Below are positions 21,746 to 29,624 of a stretch of DNA of 34,379 nucleotides, piece after piece. Origin of the DNA: Candidatus Saccharimonadota bacterium (GTDB lineage Bacteria > Patescibacteriota > Saccharimonadia > Saccharimonadales > Saccharimonadaceae); NCBI GenBank assembly GCA_017516075.1, contig JAFWDS010000005.1, positions 1-34,379 of the forward strand. The letters are read 5' to 3'. A model generated the notes under the pieces. That model saw only the letters and a program-made list of their open reading frames with translations, was not told the DNA's origin and did no database searches. A program made the translations under genes and the position numbers. Position 1 is the first letter of the stretch. Each line of letters opens with the position of its first letter.

Positions 21746-24679
21746 ATGAAATATGCGAGTAGTTATGAACCGGGAGAATACGAATCAGATATTTATGCTT
21801 CTTGGGAAGCATCCGGTATTTTTAATCCAAAACTAACCACCATGCCCGTCGACAATGACGGCGACGGCGTCGACGACAGGCAAGAAAACTTGGCATCCAA
21901 TCCTAAGGTATTCTCTATCGTCATGCCACCGCCAAACGCCAACGGCAATTTACATATTGGCCATGGCCTCACTGTTGCTCTCGAAGATTCTCTTACACGC
22001 TATTATCGCTTAAGAGGCGCATCCTCTTGGTATATACCTGGCGCCGATCATGCCGGCTTCGAAACCTGGGTCGTCTACGAAAAAAATCTCGAGAAACAAG
22101 GCCACACTCGCTTCGAATTCGACCGTGACACTCTCTATGCTCGCGTCTGGGATTTTGTCGCCGAACAACGTGGCAACATGGAGCTCCAGCTCCGCGCCCT
22201 TGGCGCCTCATGTTCTTGGGATGACCTCACCTTCACTCTAGACGAAAACGTCATCGACCGCGTCTATACTACATTTGAAAAGATGTGGAATGACGGCCTG
22301 ATTTACAGAGGCGAAAAGCTCGTCAATTACTGCCCCAAGCATCGTACTGCTTTCGCAGATATAGAGGTAGAGCACAAAGACGAAAAAGGCACTCTCTGGG
22401 ACCTCGAATACAAACTAGTAGAAGAGGATTCGGAAAGTGCTATTTCGAAACATGTACGAGGCTCCGACAGTCATTTTGACAACGGTCACGGACGAGAATC
22501 TGATACTGAAATATCAGGGCGAGTCCGCCTGAACCGTTGTGAAAATGACGATCGCGAGCCGAGTACGTTGAGAAATGGCACTTCCGAAACTTCCCTAATA
22601 GTTAGCACTACTCGCCCAGAGACCTTATTCGGCGATGTTGCCGTAGCTGTAAATCCGGAAGATGTGCGCTACAAGGGCCTAATTGGTAAGCATGTTCGAC
22701 TCCCTCTAACAGATAGAACAATTCCAATTATCGCCGACGAGCATGCCGACCCAGAATACGGCACTGGTGCTGTCAAAATCACCCCTGCTCACGATTTCGA
22801 TGATTTCGAGGTTGGCGAGCGCCACAATCTTGAGCGTATTCAGGTGATTTCCGAAGAAGGCAAGATGGTCAATGTCCCAGAGAAATACTATGGCATGACC
22901 ACCGAAGAATGCCGCAAACAAGTTTTGAAGGATTTGAAGGAACAGGGTTTACTCAAAGGTGAACACAAAATTGTTCACTCTGTCGCCCACTGCTACAAAT
23001 GTGGTACTATTCTCGAGCCCATGCTCAAAGAGCAATGGTTTGTTGATGTTGAAACCTTGGCCAAAACCGCTATCGAACATCTGGAAAACGACGAAATCAA
23101 ATTCCACCCAGAGAACAAGAAGAAGGTCCTCATCAATTATCTCAAGAATCTCAAAGACTGGAACATTTCCCGCCAAATTCCTTGGGGTATCGCCATCCCG
23201 ATGTTTCGCCAGGTTGGTGATGCCTCAGACGAACCAGATTGGATTTTTGATCGCCGAACCCATTTGAAGGAAATAGAAAAAGCCGGCGTGCGATATGAGC
23301 GCGATGAGGATACTTTTGATACTTGGTTCTCTAGCTCGCACTGGCCAATTGTCTGCACTAACTGGACCGAAGAAAATTTCAACCCATATTACCCTCTAAA
23401 TGTCATGGAAACCGGCGCCGATATCCTCTTTGCTTGGGTCGCCCGCATGATTATGATGGGGCTTTATGTAACGGGCAAAGTGCCATTTAAAGAAGTTTAT
23501 CTTCACGGCCTCGTTCTCGATGAACATGGCCAAAAAATGAGCAAAAGCAAGGGCAATGTGATAAATCCCATGGATCTTGTCACTAGATATGGCTCCGACG
23601 CCTTCCGCCTTGGTATATTGAGAGGCCGCTCCGCCGGCATGAACCAAGCCTTCAGCGAAAACTCCGTCATCGCTGGCCGCAACCTCTGCAACAAGCTCTG
23701 GAACATCTCCCGTCTCGTCCAATCTATCGTAGATGAAGAATCGGAAGATAACATTTCGAAACATTTACGAGGCGCCGACAGTCATTTTAACAACGGTCAC
23801 GGACGAGAATCTGATACTGAAATATCAGGGCGAGTCCGCCTGAACCGTTGTGAAAATGACGATCGCGAGCCGAGTACGTTGAGAAATGTTACCTCCGATT
23901 CTTATTCAACAGATAATATGGGCGAAGACTGGATTTGCCGCGAGATTAATAGCTGCTTGGAGCAGGTTGAAAGCTGTATGCAGAACTATCGTTTTGCCGA
24001 AGCAGTAGAAATCTTATATCAGACCATCTGGGACAAATACGCTGACTGGTTCCTAGAGTCGCAGAAACTTTACAAGAACGCCACACTTCTAAAAACCACC
24101 CTCACTTCCCTGTTAATTGCCCTCCATCCTTTCGCTCCCTTTGTTACCGAAGCAATTTGGCAAAATCTCTCCTGGACCGAAGGCTTCATTGCTACAGCAA
24201 AATGGCCTGCTAGGCTCGAATATGACCCGATTTCCGCCGAAAACTTCGAAAACATAAGAATTATCGTGTCTGAAGTCAGAACCACCTTGCAAGCCCTTCC
24301 AGGCGCCAATAACGCCAAAAAATACAACCTATATTACGACAACGACAGCCTCGTGGATGATAATCAGTTGTTAATCAAGACTCTCACCAGAGTCCCAGCG
24401 GTTAATTCCCTAGATGGCGCCCCTAGAGGCCTCAGATTAGCTCTAGCCAACCACGAGCTTTACCTTGATGTCCCAGAAAAAGTCGTCAAGCAGTACAAAG
24501 ACGCCCTTACGGAGAAGATTCTCGCCGTCGGCCGCGAGCTAGATGCTCTTAATCTCCGGATGAGCAACCCCAATTACGTCGAACGCGCCCCAGAACATCT
24601 CGTCAAAGAGACAAAAGATCAGATTAAAGAAAAGGAATCCCTCATCTCCCGCCTCAAAACTCAGCTATCAATAATATAA
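21746..24679 (+). CDS. valS: Valine-tRNA ligase with two embedded palindromic elements
   Basis: 977 residues, longer than the usual 870-900 because of the inserts. HIGH motif is LHIGHG (69-74) and KMSKS is near 596. The editing domain has TTRPETLFGDVAVAVNPED. The catalytic domain continues with DTWFSSSHWP and GADILFAWVARMIMMG, then the anticodon-binding domain and a C-terminal coiled coil (KDQIKEKESLISRL). Family A elements lie in frame at residues 233-277, just before the editing-domain TTRPET strand, and 670-714, at the start of the anticodon-binding domain. Before HIGH is an extra acidic loop, DNDGDGVDDRQEN (36-48), like an EF-hand or thrombospondin type 3 calcium loop. It charges tRNA-Val. 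It is leaderless and is followed closely by an AT-rich gene. Confidence 0.97.
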   Translation: MKYASSYEPGEYESDIYASWEASGIFNPKLTTMPVDNDGDGVDDRQENLASNPKVFSIVMPPPNANGNLHIGHGLTVALEDSLTRYYRLRGASSWYIPGADHAGFETWVVYEKNLEKQGHTRFEFDRDTLYARVWDFVAEQRGNMELQLRALGASCSWDDLTFTLDENVIDRVYTTFEKMWNDGLIYRGEKLVNYCPKHRTAFADIEVEHKDEKGTLWDLEYKLVEEDSESAISKHVRGSDSHFDNGHGRESDTEISGRVRLNRCENDDREPSTLRNGTSETSLIVSTTRPETLFGDVAVAVNPEDVRYKGLIGKHVRLPLTDRTIPIIADEHADPEYGTGAVKITPAHDFDDFEVGERHNLERIQVISEEGKMVNVPEKYYGMTTEECRKQVLKDLKEQGLLKGEHKIVHSVAHCYKCGTILEPMLKEQWFVDVETLAKTAIEHLENDEIKFHPENKKKVLINYLKNLKDWNISRQIPWGIAIPMFRQVGDASDEPDWIFDRRTHLKEIEKAGVRYERDEDTFDTWFSSSHWPIVCTNWTEENFNPYYPLNVMETGADILFAWVARMIMMGLYVTGKVPFKEVYLHGLVLDEHGQKMSKSKGNVINPMDLVTRYGSDAFRLGILRGRSAGMNQAFSENSVIAGRNLCNKLWNISRLVQSIVDEESEDNISKHLRGADSHFNNGHGRESDTEISGRVRLNRCENDDREPSTLRNVTSDSYSTDNMGEDWICREINSCLEQVESCMQNYRFAEAVEILYQTIWDKYADWFLESQKLYKNATLLKTTLTSLLIALHPFAPFVTEAIWQNLSWTEGFIATAKWPARLEYDPISAENFENIRIIVSEVRTTLQALPGANNAKKYNLYYDNDSLVDDNQLLIKTLTRVPAVNSLDGAPRGLRLALANHELYLDVPEKVVKQYKDALTEKILAVGRELDALNLRMSNPNYVERAPEHLVKETKDQIKEKESLISRLKTQLSII
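22430..22587 (+). repeat. Family A palindromic element, copy 1 (valS)
   Basis: The 135-bp core 22442-22576 codes for 45 residues from ISKH to STLRN. Core stem GTCATTTTGACAACGG (22470-22485) pairs with 22534-22549 with one mismatch. An inner hairpin CTGATA/TATCAG sits at the tip. The outer arms 22430-22441 and 22577-22587 also pair. Copies 2 and 3 have the same core length and codon phase. Confidence 0.9.
23739..23900 (+). repeat. Family A palindromic element, copy 2 (valS)
   Basis: Core 23753-23887 (135 bp) is nearly identical to copy 1. The outer arms 23739-23752 (AATCGGAAGATAAC) and 23888-23900 (GTTACCTCCGATT) pair with each other with one gap, and differ from the arms of copies 1 and 3. 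Confidence 0.9.
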
Positions 24680-24687
24680 GGAGAAAA

Positions 24688-25250
24688 ATGAAGAGTCAAA
24701 TTAAAAAAGTTAGTAGTCAAAACGCTGTCTTATATTTATTAGATAAAATACAAAACAACGATCAGCTATCATTAAGTGATGTTAGTTTATCCACCAAAGA
24801 GTTAAAAAACCTCATCTAGAATACAATGGGATTGCCTTAACGGATAATATAGTTATATCATTAAAAAACAGAAATGGAAGTAAAGGAGTTGGGACATCGA
24901 TAAAGTATTCTGATATTATCTGGATATACTATGTTAGCGGGGTCACGGCAACAATCTGGAAAGACGAATTAAAAGGGTTTTTGTCGTTTGATAGTTATAA
25001 TGTGTATCTGGTTATTCGTGCAAAAAAGGATATAATTATAGTCCAGGACACGCATAGTTCCGAAGGGCATTTTAAAAAGAAAAAATATGACATACAAACA
25101 GTTTTTGACAAGATAGTCGAAAAGGTCCCCAAAGGAACGCTAATAGGGTACAATGCTGAAAACGAGAAAGAATTTTGCTTAAAAACTGGAAGAGAAATAC
25201 CGAAAGACCCTGATTTTCAAAACTCTGCTAAGTACGACGAAGGGATTTAG
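24688..25250 (+). CDS. Unknown AT-rich gene in two frames, -1 frameshift at A_AAA_AAC
   Basis: An ATG after a GGAGAAAA site, eight bases past the valS stop, opens 43 codons (MKSQIKKVSSQNAVLYLL to KELKNLI) ending at TAG 24817-24819. The -1 frame is open from 24786 to the stop at 25250 and continues a protein-like sequence (EYNGIALTDNIVISLKNRNG, WIYYVSGVTATIW, FVDKIVEKVPKGTLIGYN-like). The overlap contains A_AAA_AAC (24804-24810) in the right phase, followed three codons later by the 0-frame stop. Joined, the product is about 187 residues. The alternative is a plain pseudogene from loss or gain in the A run. Codon use is more AT-rich than neighbours, suggesting transfer. No family recognised. 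Confidence 0.55.
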
Positions 25251-25288
25251 GAGACAAGTAACCCCCAAAGATTAAATAGTTAATACTT

Positions 25289-25435
25289 GAAATCGCCTTC
25301 GATAATAAGTTAAAAAACGTTCGCAAATGCCACATCGAACCAGATTAGCTGCTAATTTATCGCAAAGAAAAACAAGTCCAAATTCTTCGTTGCCTCCGTA
25401 CCGACACCCACTCCAATCTGTTTTGCATTATTTAG
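25289..25435 (+). pseudogene. YafQ/RelE-type toxin remnant with in-frame stop
   Basis: The frame reads NVRKCHIEPD-stop-LLIYRKEKQVQILRCLRTDTHSNLF and then a stop. YafQ-family mRNA interferases end with RECHIEPDWLLIYK and RTGSHSDLF-like segments, so the TAG replaces the tryptophan codon TGG by one base. The N-terminal half and an antitoxin gene are not found. It is a decayed toxin gene. Confidence 0.7.
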
Positions 25436-25478
25436 CTCTCACCCCCCCATAAAACCCAATTTAACCTAGTATAAAAAA

Positions 25479-25496
25479 GCCACCTAATCAGGTGGC
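25479..25496 (-). terminator. Terminator of the 25508-25843 gene
   Basis: On the minus strand GCCACC/GGTGGC with a six-base loop, followed by six Ts, 12 bases after the stop codon. Confidence 0.85.
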
Positions 25497-25507
25497 CCAA
25501 AAGAGTG

Positions 25508-25843
25508 TTATACGTAGCGCATTTCAATGAAATTACAAACATCGGTTATCGCGCCGCCGAGAGCTTTAAACTCCGGCTTTTTGATGGGATTATACTCCAG
25601 GTTGATGATTCCCCGCTCTAAGTTTGCGGTGTCAACTATTACAAACACGCTCCCCTTAGAGCCTATTTTTATTTCCTCGGCAAGTTGCTCGAGCTCGGTG
25701 GTGTAAATCACATAGTTAGTGTAGTCGAAAAGAATTCTAATTGAGGTCTCAGAAATTCTGTCAACGGCTATCCCATTGCAAACCACCACGGCGTTACTTT
25801 GCGGCGACAAGACTGCAGAAATGTTTTCAGTATTCCACTTCAT
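25508..25843 (-). CDS. Unknown 111-residue protein
   Basis: The ATG at 25843 is chosen because GAGGAGG lies seven bases upstream; a GTG two codons earlier is possible but would overlap that site. The protein begins MKWNTENISAVLSPQSNAVVV and alternates hydrophobic strands with polar loops (SIRILFDYTNYVIYTT, GSVFVIVDTANLERG), suggesting a small alpha/beta or all-beta fold. It has no signal or membrane segment. It is a single gene with its own terminator in an accessory patch. No family recognised. Confidence 0.7.
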   Translation of the reverse strand: MKWNTENISAVLSPQSNAVVVCNGIAVDRISETSIRILFDYTNYVIYTTELEQLAEEIKIGSKGSVFVIVDTANLERGIINLEYNPIKKPEFKALGGAITDVCNFIEMRYV

Positions 25844-25926
25844 AAACACCCTCCTCTTAGTAAGGTACTAGCAAAAACTACCTAGCTATTATGACAAAAA
25901 TCAGAACAAAACTCAAGCATAAGAAA

Positions 25927-26130
25927 TTATTTGTTATATCTATCCAGGTTAAACAGTGGGTTCTTTTTCCCATCGATAATCTTGCGCGCATCCCTCATCA
26001 GTTTCTTTAATCCCCTCTCCGAACTCGCCGATCCAACATGCACGGTTTTTACCACTCTTCCCTGTTCTTTATAACAAACTTGCACCCCAGTAGCACCAGA
26101 GGTTGTTTTGAACTTTCTTATATAAGGCAT
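25927..26130 (-). CDS. IS1634-like transposase N-terminal fragment
   Basis: 67 residues from the ATG at 26130. The sequence MPYIRKFKTTSGATGVQVCY, then VVKTVHVGSASSERGLKKLM, follows the pattern of the N-terminus of IS1634-group transposases, which reads like FIRKVKTASGATAVQI...HIGSAHTEEEL. The catalytic DDE domain is missing; the frame stops after NLDRYNK. A TACAAT -10 box lies six bases before ATG, the leaderless arrangement used by real genes here, so the fragment may be expressed. It is either insertion-sequence debris or a retained DNA-binding domain. Confidence 0.55.
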   Translation of the reverse strand: MPYIRKFKTTSGATGVQVCYKEQGRVVKTVHVGSASSERGLKKLMRDARKIIDGKKNPLFNLDRYNK

Positions 26131-26485
26131 AACTCCATTGTAGCATACTGGAGCCGAAAGTTTTTCGCACCAAAACCACCATCTTTTCCACCAAAGCATA
26201 AGCCAAAAAAAATCCAAACATCGTAAAACTAGCAACCATCACGGCTAGCAACCCACTTGACAAACCAAAATGCACAAGCTAAAATGAGGATAACAACTTC
26301 GAGCATTTGCTCAAGTTGGGAGCAGTTTTAGCAACCGATGCGACAAAAATGACAGTAGACCAAGAAAGCTAAAACTAAAGAACCTATTATTCTGAACGAC
26401 TAGGAGAAATCAGAGCCGTAAGTTTTGATATCATAAAAAACATAAGCAGTCAAATAAAAGCACGTGTTTTAATTGAAAAATGATG
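26131..26485. other. Gene-free stretch with possible decayed coding DNA
   Basis: No intact gene. On the plus strand, 26280-26480 reads as broken protein in one frame (FEHLLKLGAVLATDATKMTVDQES, two stops, then RLGEIRAVSFDIIKNISSQI). This looks like an old gene remnant. A CGAGCATTTGCTC palindrome is at about 26299-26312. Confidence 0.35.
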
Positions 26486-26491
26486 TATAAT
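26486..26491 (+). promoter_or_regulatory. -10 box for the first FemAB gene, leaderless
   Basis: TATAAT with six bases to the ATG at 26498; it argues against the earlier in-frame ATGs at 26480 and 26483, which precede or overlap it. Confidence 0.6.
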
Positions 26492-26497
26492 ATAGCT

Positions 26498-27427
26498 ATG
26501 TTTATCCCAATTACACAATCAAAAATGTGGCAAAAACTCCAGGATGACCTTGGTGAAAAATCTTCTTTAGAAGCAGGGAACGGCTATCAGTATTTAGCTA
26601 TCCAGAAATCCACACCGGTAGGGAATTATCTCTATTTGCCCTATGGCCCAGTAGTGGAAGACGTTGCCGGATTTCGCAATTCCTTCAAATCACTTAAGAA
26701 TTTGGCCGCTAAAACTGATTCTATCTTTATCCGTATTGAGCCGCTCAATGCTGAACTTGCCAATAATTTCCCTAGTAACACTATCAAAGTAAAGGATTTA
26801 AACCCCAAAGAGACCTGGCTTCTCGACCTCCGCGGCTCCGACGAAGATTTAAAAGCCAAGCTCCCTTCACGTCTCCTCAGATATTACAAAAATGCCGAAA
26901 AAAACGGCATCACTATCGAAACTTCCCACAATCCAGACGATATTCACTATCTATTAGATCTCCAAAAAGCCCTAGCAAAGAAAAAGGGAATTAACACTTT
27001 CTCTGAAACCTATCTGAAAACCGAGCTCGCTCAGCCCTTTTCTACTCTTTATATCGTCAAATACAAGAATCCAGAGACCAATCAAACCGAAATCGCCGCC
27101 GCCGGCCTAGTTTTTGACGATAAAACCACCAGATATAATCTCCAGGGCGCCCAGACCAACAAAGGTCGCACTCTCCACGCCACCGGTATTCTTACAATTC
27201 AGTTAATCAAAGACGCCAAGGCCAAAAATCTCAAGACTTTCGATTTTTGGGGAATTGCTCCTGAAAACGCCCCAGATAACCACCCCTGGAAAGGCTTCAC
27301 TAATTTCAAAAAGACCTTCGCCGGTTACGAACGCGACCACGCCGGCACTCACGACATCATCTTAAAGCCGTTAAAATATAAGTTATATCAGGCTCTCCGC
27401 AAAATCAATCGAAAGCGTAAGAAATAA
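26498..27427 (+). CDS. FemAB-family peptidyltransferase (cell-wall crossbridge type)
   Basis: 309 residues from the ATG beside the -10 box. The FemAB/FmhB GNAT-like fold is suggested by YLYLPYGPVVED, LPSRLLRYYKNAEKNGI, FSETYLKTELAQPF, AAGLVFDDKTTRYNLQGAQ and FWGIAPENAPDNHPWKGFTNFKKTFAG, the last being a hallmark of the family. These enzymes use aminoacyl-tRNA to add residues to lipid II. The acceptor and amino acid are unknown. The coiled-coil arm of staphylococcal FemA is absent. Its stop overlaps the DUF3137 gene start. Confidence 0.88.
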   Translation: MFIPITQSKMWQKLQDDLGEKSSLEAGNGYQYLAIQKSTPVGNYLYLPYGPVVEDVAGFRNSFKSLKNLAAKTDSIFIRIEPLNAELANNFPSNTIKVKDLNPKETWLLDLRGSDEDLKAKLPSRLLRYYKNAEKNGITIETSHNPDDIHYLLDLQKALAKKKGINTFSETYLKTELAQPFSTLYIVKYKNPETNQTEIAAAGLVFDDKTTRYNLQGAQTNKGRTLHATGILTIQLIKDAKAKNLKTFDFWGIAPENAPDNHPWKGFTNFKKTFAGYERDHAGTHDIILKPLKYKLYQALRKINRKRKK

Positions 27428-28374
27428 TGGACTTTCAAACCTTCGATACCATTCGTAAAAACTATGCCACTAAGCTCAGAAGGATATATGCGCCTCTTAT
27501 TATCATGTTTATACTGCTAATAATTGGTGCACCGCTCAGTATGTTAATTGGGAGTGGTTTTTACCTGTCCAGCTATATCTCGTTCGTAGTTATAGCGTTT
27601 TTTGTTTTAACACTACTTTTGATTATTTTTGCCTTTGCTAGCCGTAAAGACGCCAAAGCCTACAAGAGCGCATATAAGACTTATTTTGTATCCCAGGCTC
27701 TCAACCAAATCTTTACAGAAGTAAAATACAATCACGACCAGGGAATCGCTAAAGAAGAATTAAGAGCAACCGATATGATCCGGCTCGGTAGCATTTATCA
27801 CTCCAACGATTACTTTAACGCCAAATACCATGACGTCGCGCTCCGCCAGGCTGATGTTGACATCAAAGAACAATATACTGACTCGGATGGTCACACTTAC
27901 TACGTCACAATTTTTAAGGGCCGTTGGATGATTTTTGAATTCCCTAAATCCTTTACTTTTCGCCTCCAGGTTATTCAGAAACGCTTTTCGGCTGGCAAAA
28001 AAGCCGGCAAAAATCACGAAACTGGTCGTAAATTGAAGAAAATCTCTACCGAATCTATCACTTTCGACCGTGAGTTTACCGTACTCGCCGAAGACGATTT
28101 CGAGGCTTACTATCTATTGGACCCGGCCTTTATTGATCACATTGAACAGCTGGCGAATGCACAAAAAGGCAAAATCATGCTTTGCTTTAAAGATAACCAG
28201 CTCCACGTTGCCGTTTATGACGGGAAAGATGCCTTTGAACCGCCTAGCCCCATGAAAGAAGTCGACGAAAAAGCCGAATTTACTAAAACGGCGCAAGACA
28301 TTAAAACCATCACTGACTATGTAGATTTTCTCAAATTAGACCGCAAGCTATTTTCTACTCAAAATCAAAAGTGA
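27427..28374 (+). CDS. DUF3137-like membrane protein
   Basis: 315 residues. Two adjacent helices (residues 19-42 and 48-73) are followed by a soluble domain of about 240 residues with EQYTDSDGHTYYVTIFKGRWMIFEFPKSF and LCFKDNQLHVAVYDGKDAFEPP. This layout and the FKGRWMIFEF-like segment resemble DUF3137 proteins, whose function is unknown. The start overlaps the FemAB stop (TAATG), so it is translated by coupling. Its stop is adjacent to the -10 box of the next gene. Confidence 0.7.
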   Translation: MDFQTFDTIRKNYATKLRRIYAPLIIMFILLIIGAPLSMLIGSGFYLSSYISFVVIAFFVLTLLLIIFAFASRKDAKAYKSAYKTYFVSQALNQIFTEVKYNHDQGIAKEELRATDMIRLGSIYHSNDYFNAKYHDVALRQADVDIKEQYTDSDGHTYYVTIFKGRWMIFEFPKSFTFRLQVIQKRFSAGKKAGKNHETGRKLKKISTESITFDREFTVLAEDDFEAYYLLDPAFIDHIEQLANAQKGKIMLCFKDNQLHVAVYDGKDAFEPPSPMKEVDEKAEFTKTAQDIKTITDYVDFLKLDRKLFSTQNQK

Positions 28375-28380
28375 TATAAT
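28375..28380 (+). promoter_or_regulatory. -10 box for the second FemAB gene, leaderless
   Basis: TATAAT immediately after the TGA stop of the previous gene, six bases before ATG. Confidence 0.6.
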
Positions 28381-28386
28381 AAGAAT

Positions 28387-29616
28387 ATGAATTTTATTAC
28401 CTTAGAACCAGAACAATTCAGGGAATATGCTCAAAAATCTCCCTATAAATCCTTCTATCAAACCCCAGAAATCGCCAAACTCCGCGAAAACAGTGGCTGG
28501 ACTCCCTATTATTTTGGTGTAGAAAGTAGTGGCAAACTCCTTGCCGCTTCTATGGTAGTAGCGAAACCTGCTTTCCTTGGCAAATCCATCTATTACGCTC
28601 CCGGCGGACCCTTGTTAGATTTCGAAGACGCAGACCTCACAGGCTTCTTCATGAAAAACCTCAAATCCTACGCCAAGTCTCACAACGGCTACATCGTTCA
28701 TATCGAGCCATATTATGAGCTCGTCGAACGTGATCGCCACGGCGAAATAATAGAAGGAGGCTTTAATCACCAAAAAGCTCTCAACAACCTCAAAAACGCT
28801 GGCCTTATCCGCCTACCAAAATCTGATGAACCTAAATACTCTTTTGTCCTGGACATCAAAGACCACACAGCTGAACAAATATTTGCCGACATGAAGAGAA
28901 ATACTCGGAACCACATCAGAAAAGCCGAAAAAATGGGCGTCAAAATCCGCGAATTAAAAAGGGAAGAACTCGGCATTTTCAAACAAATCACCGAATCTAC
29001 CTCCAACCGCCGCAACTTCACCGACAAGCCCTTGTCCTATTACGAACAGATGTACGACCTCTTCCATGGTCGTGGCGAAGTTATGTTTATGTTGGCAGAA
29101 GTGGAGGGGCAATTGGAAGATACCATTTCGAAACATTTACGAGGCGCCGACAGTCAGAATTACAACGGTCACGGACGAGAATCTGATACTGAAATATCAG
29201 GGCGAGTCCGCCTGAGCCGTTGTGATTCTGACGATCGCGAGCCGAGTACGTTGAGAAATGGTACTTCCAATTGCAAAACCCCATTATCTGCCGCCATGTT
29301 CATGCTCTACGGCGATGAGGTGATATATCTGTTTTCCGGTAGTGATGAGAAATACATGAAAGACTACAACGCCCAGTATTTGATCCAATGGCACATGATC
29401 AAATACGCTGTCGAGCATGGCTTCAAGCGCTACAATTTCTACGGCATCCAAGGCTTGCCAGATAAATCCAGCAAAGATTACGGTATTTATGACTTCAAAA
29501 AAGGTTTCACTTCTGATGAAACCGGCCGTGTCACCGAACTTATCGGGGCTCATGAGTTACCAGTGAATATGATTTTTTATCAGCTACATAAATTATTAAG
29601 TAAACTAAAGCATTAA
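28387..29616 (+). CDS. FemAB-family peptidyltransferase with embedded palindromic element
   Basis: 409 residues. Family features: SFYQTPEIAKLRENSGWTPY, GKSIYYAPGGPLLDFED, a central FADMKRNTRNHIRKAEKMGV, SAAMFMLYGDEVIYLFSGSDEKY and YNFYGIQG-like with YGIYDFKKGF. A family A element fills residues 247-291, between EVEGQ and PLSAAMFMLYGD, two strands joined directly in relatives. Without it the protein is about 360 residues, normal size. It probably adds amino acids to peptidoglycan precursors. It is only about 22% identical by eye to the first FemAB gene, so it is not a recent duplicate. A DUF362 gene follows with a proper ribosome binding site. Confidence 0.87.
   Translation: MNFITLEPEQFREYAQKSPYKSFYQTPEIAKLRENSGWTPYYFGVESSGKLLAASMVVAKPAFLGKSIYYAPGGPLLDFEDADLTGFFMKNLKSYAKSHNGYIVHIEPYYELVERDRHGEIIEGGFNHQKALNNLKNAGLIRLPKSDEPKYSFVLDIKDHTAEQIFADMKRNTRNHIRKAEKMGVKIRELKREELGIFKQITESTSNRRNFTDKPLSYYEQMYDLFHGRGEVMFMLAEVEGQLEDTISKHLRGADSQNYNGHGRESDTEISGRVRLSRCDSDDREPSTLRNGTSNCKTPLSAAMFMLYGDEVIYLFSGSDEKYMKDYNAQYLIQWHMIKYAVEHGFKRYNFYGIQGLPDKSSKDYGIYDFKKGFTSDETGRVTELIGAHELPVNMIFYQLHKLLSKLKH
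29110..29273 (+). repeat. Family A palindromic element, copy 3 (FemAB gene)
   Basis: Core 29125-29259 (135 bp). Its main stem is GTCAGAATTACAACGG (29153-29168) with 29217-29232. Compared with copy 1 the left arm changed from CATTTT to CAGAAT and the right arm from AAAATG to ATTCTG, so pairing is kept. Outer arms 29110-29124 (CAATTGGAAGATACC) and 29260-29273 (GGTACTTCCAATTG) pair. Confidence 0.9.
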
Positions 29617-29624
29617 GGAGTATT

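Noticed and set aside
22442-22576. Intein, group I/II intron or maturase-like intervening sequence as the explanation for family A
   Set aside because: 135 bp is too short for these, there are no intein block motifs or intron core sequences, and the frame stays open throughout.
26069-26275. Minus-strand frame with a hydrophobic helix upstream of the transposase fragment
   Set aside because: It overlaps the fragment and its promoter, lacks a ribosome binding site and has no recognisable family pattern.
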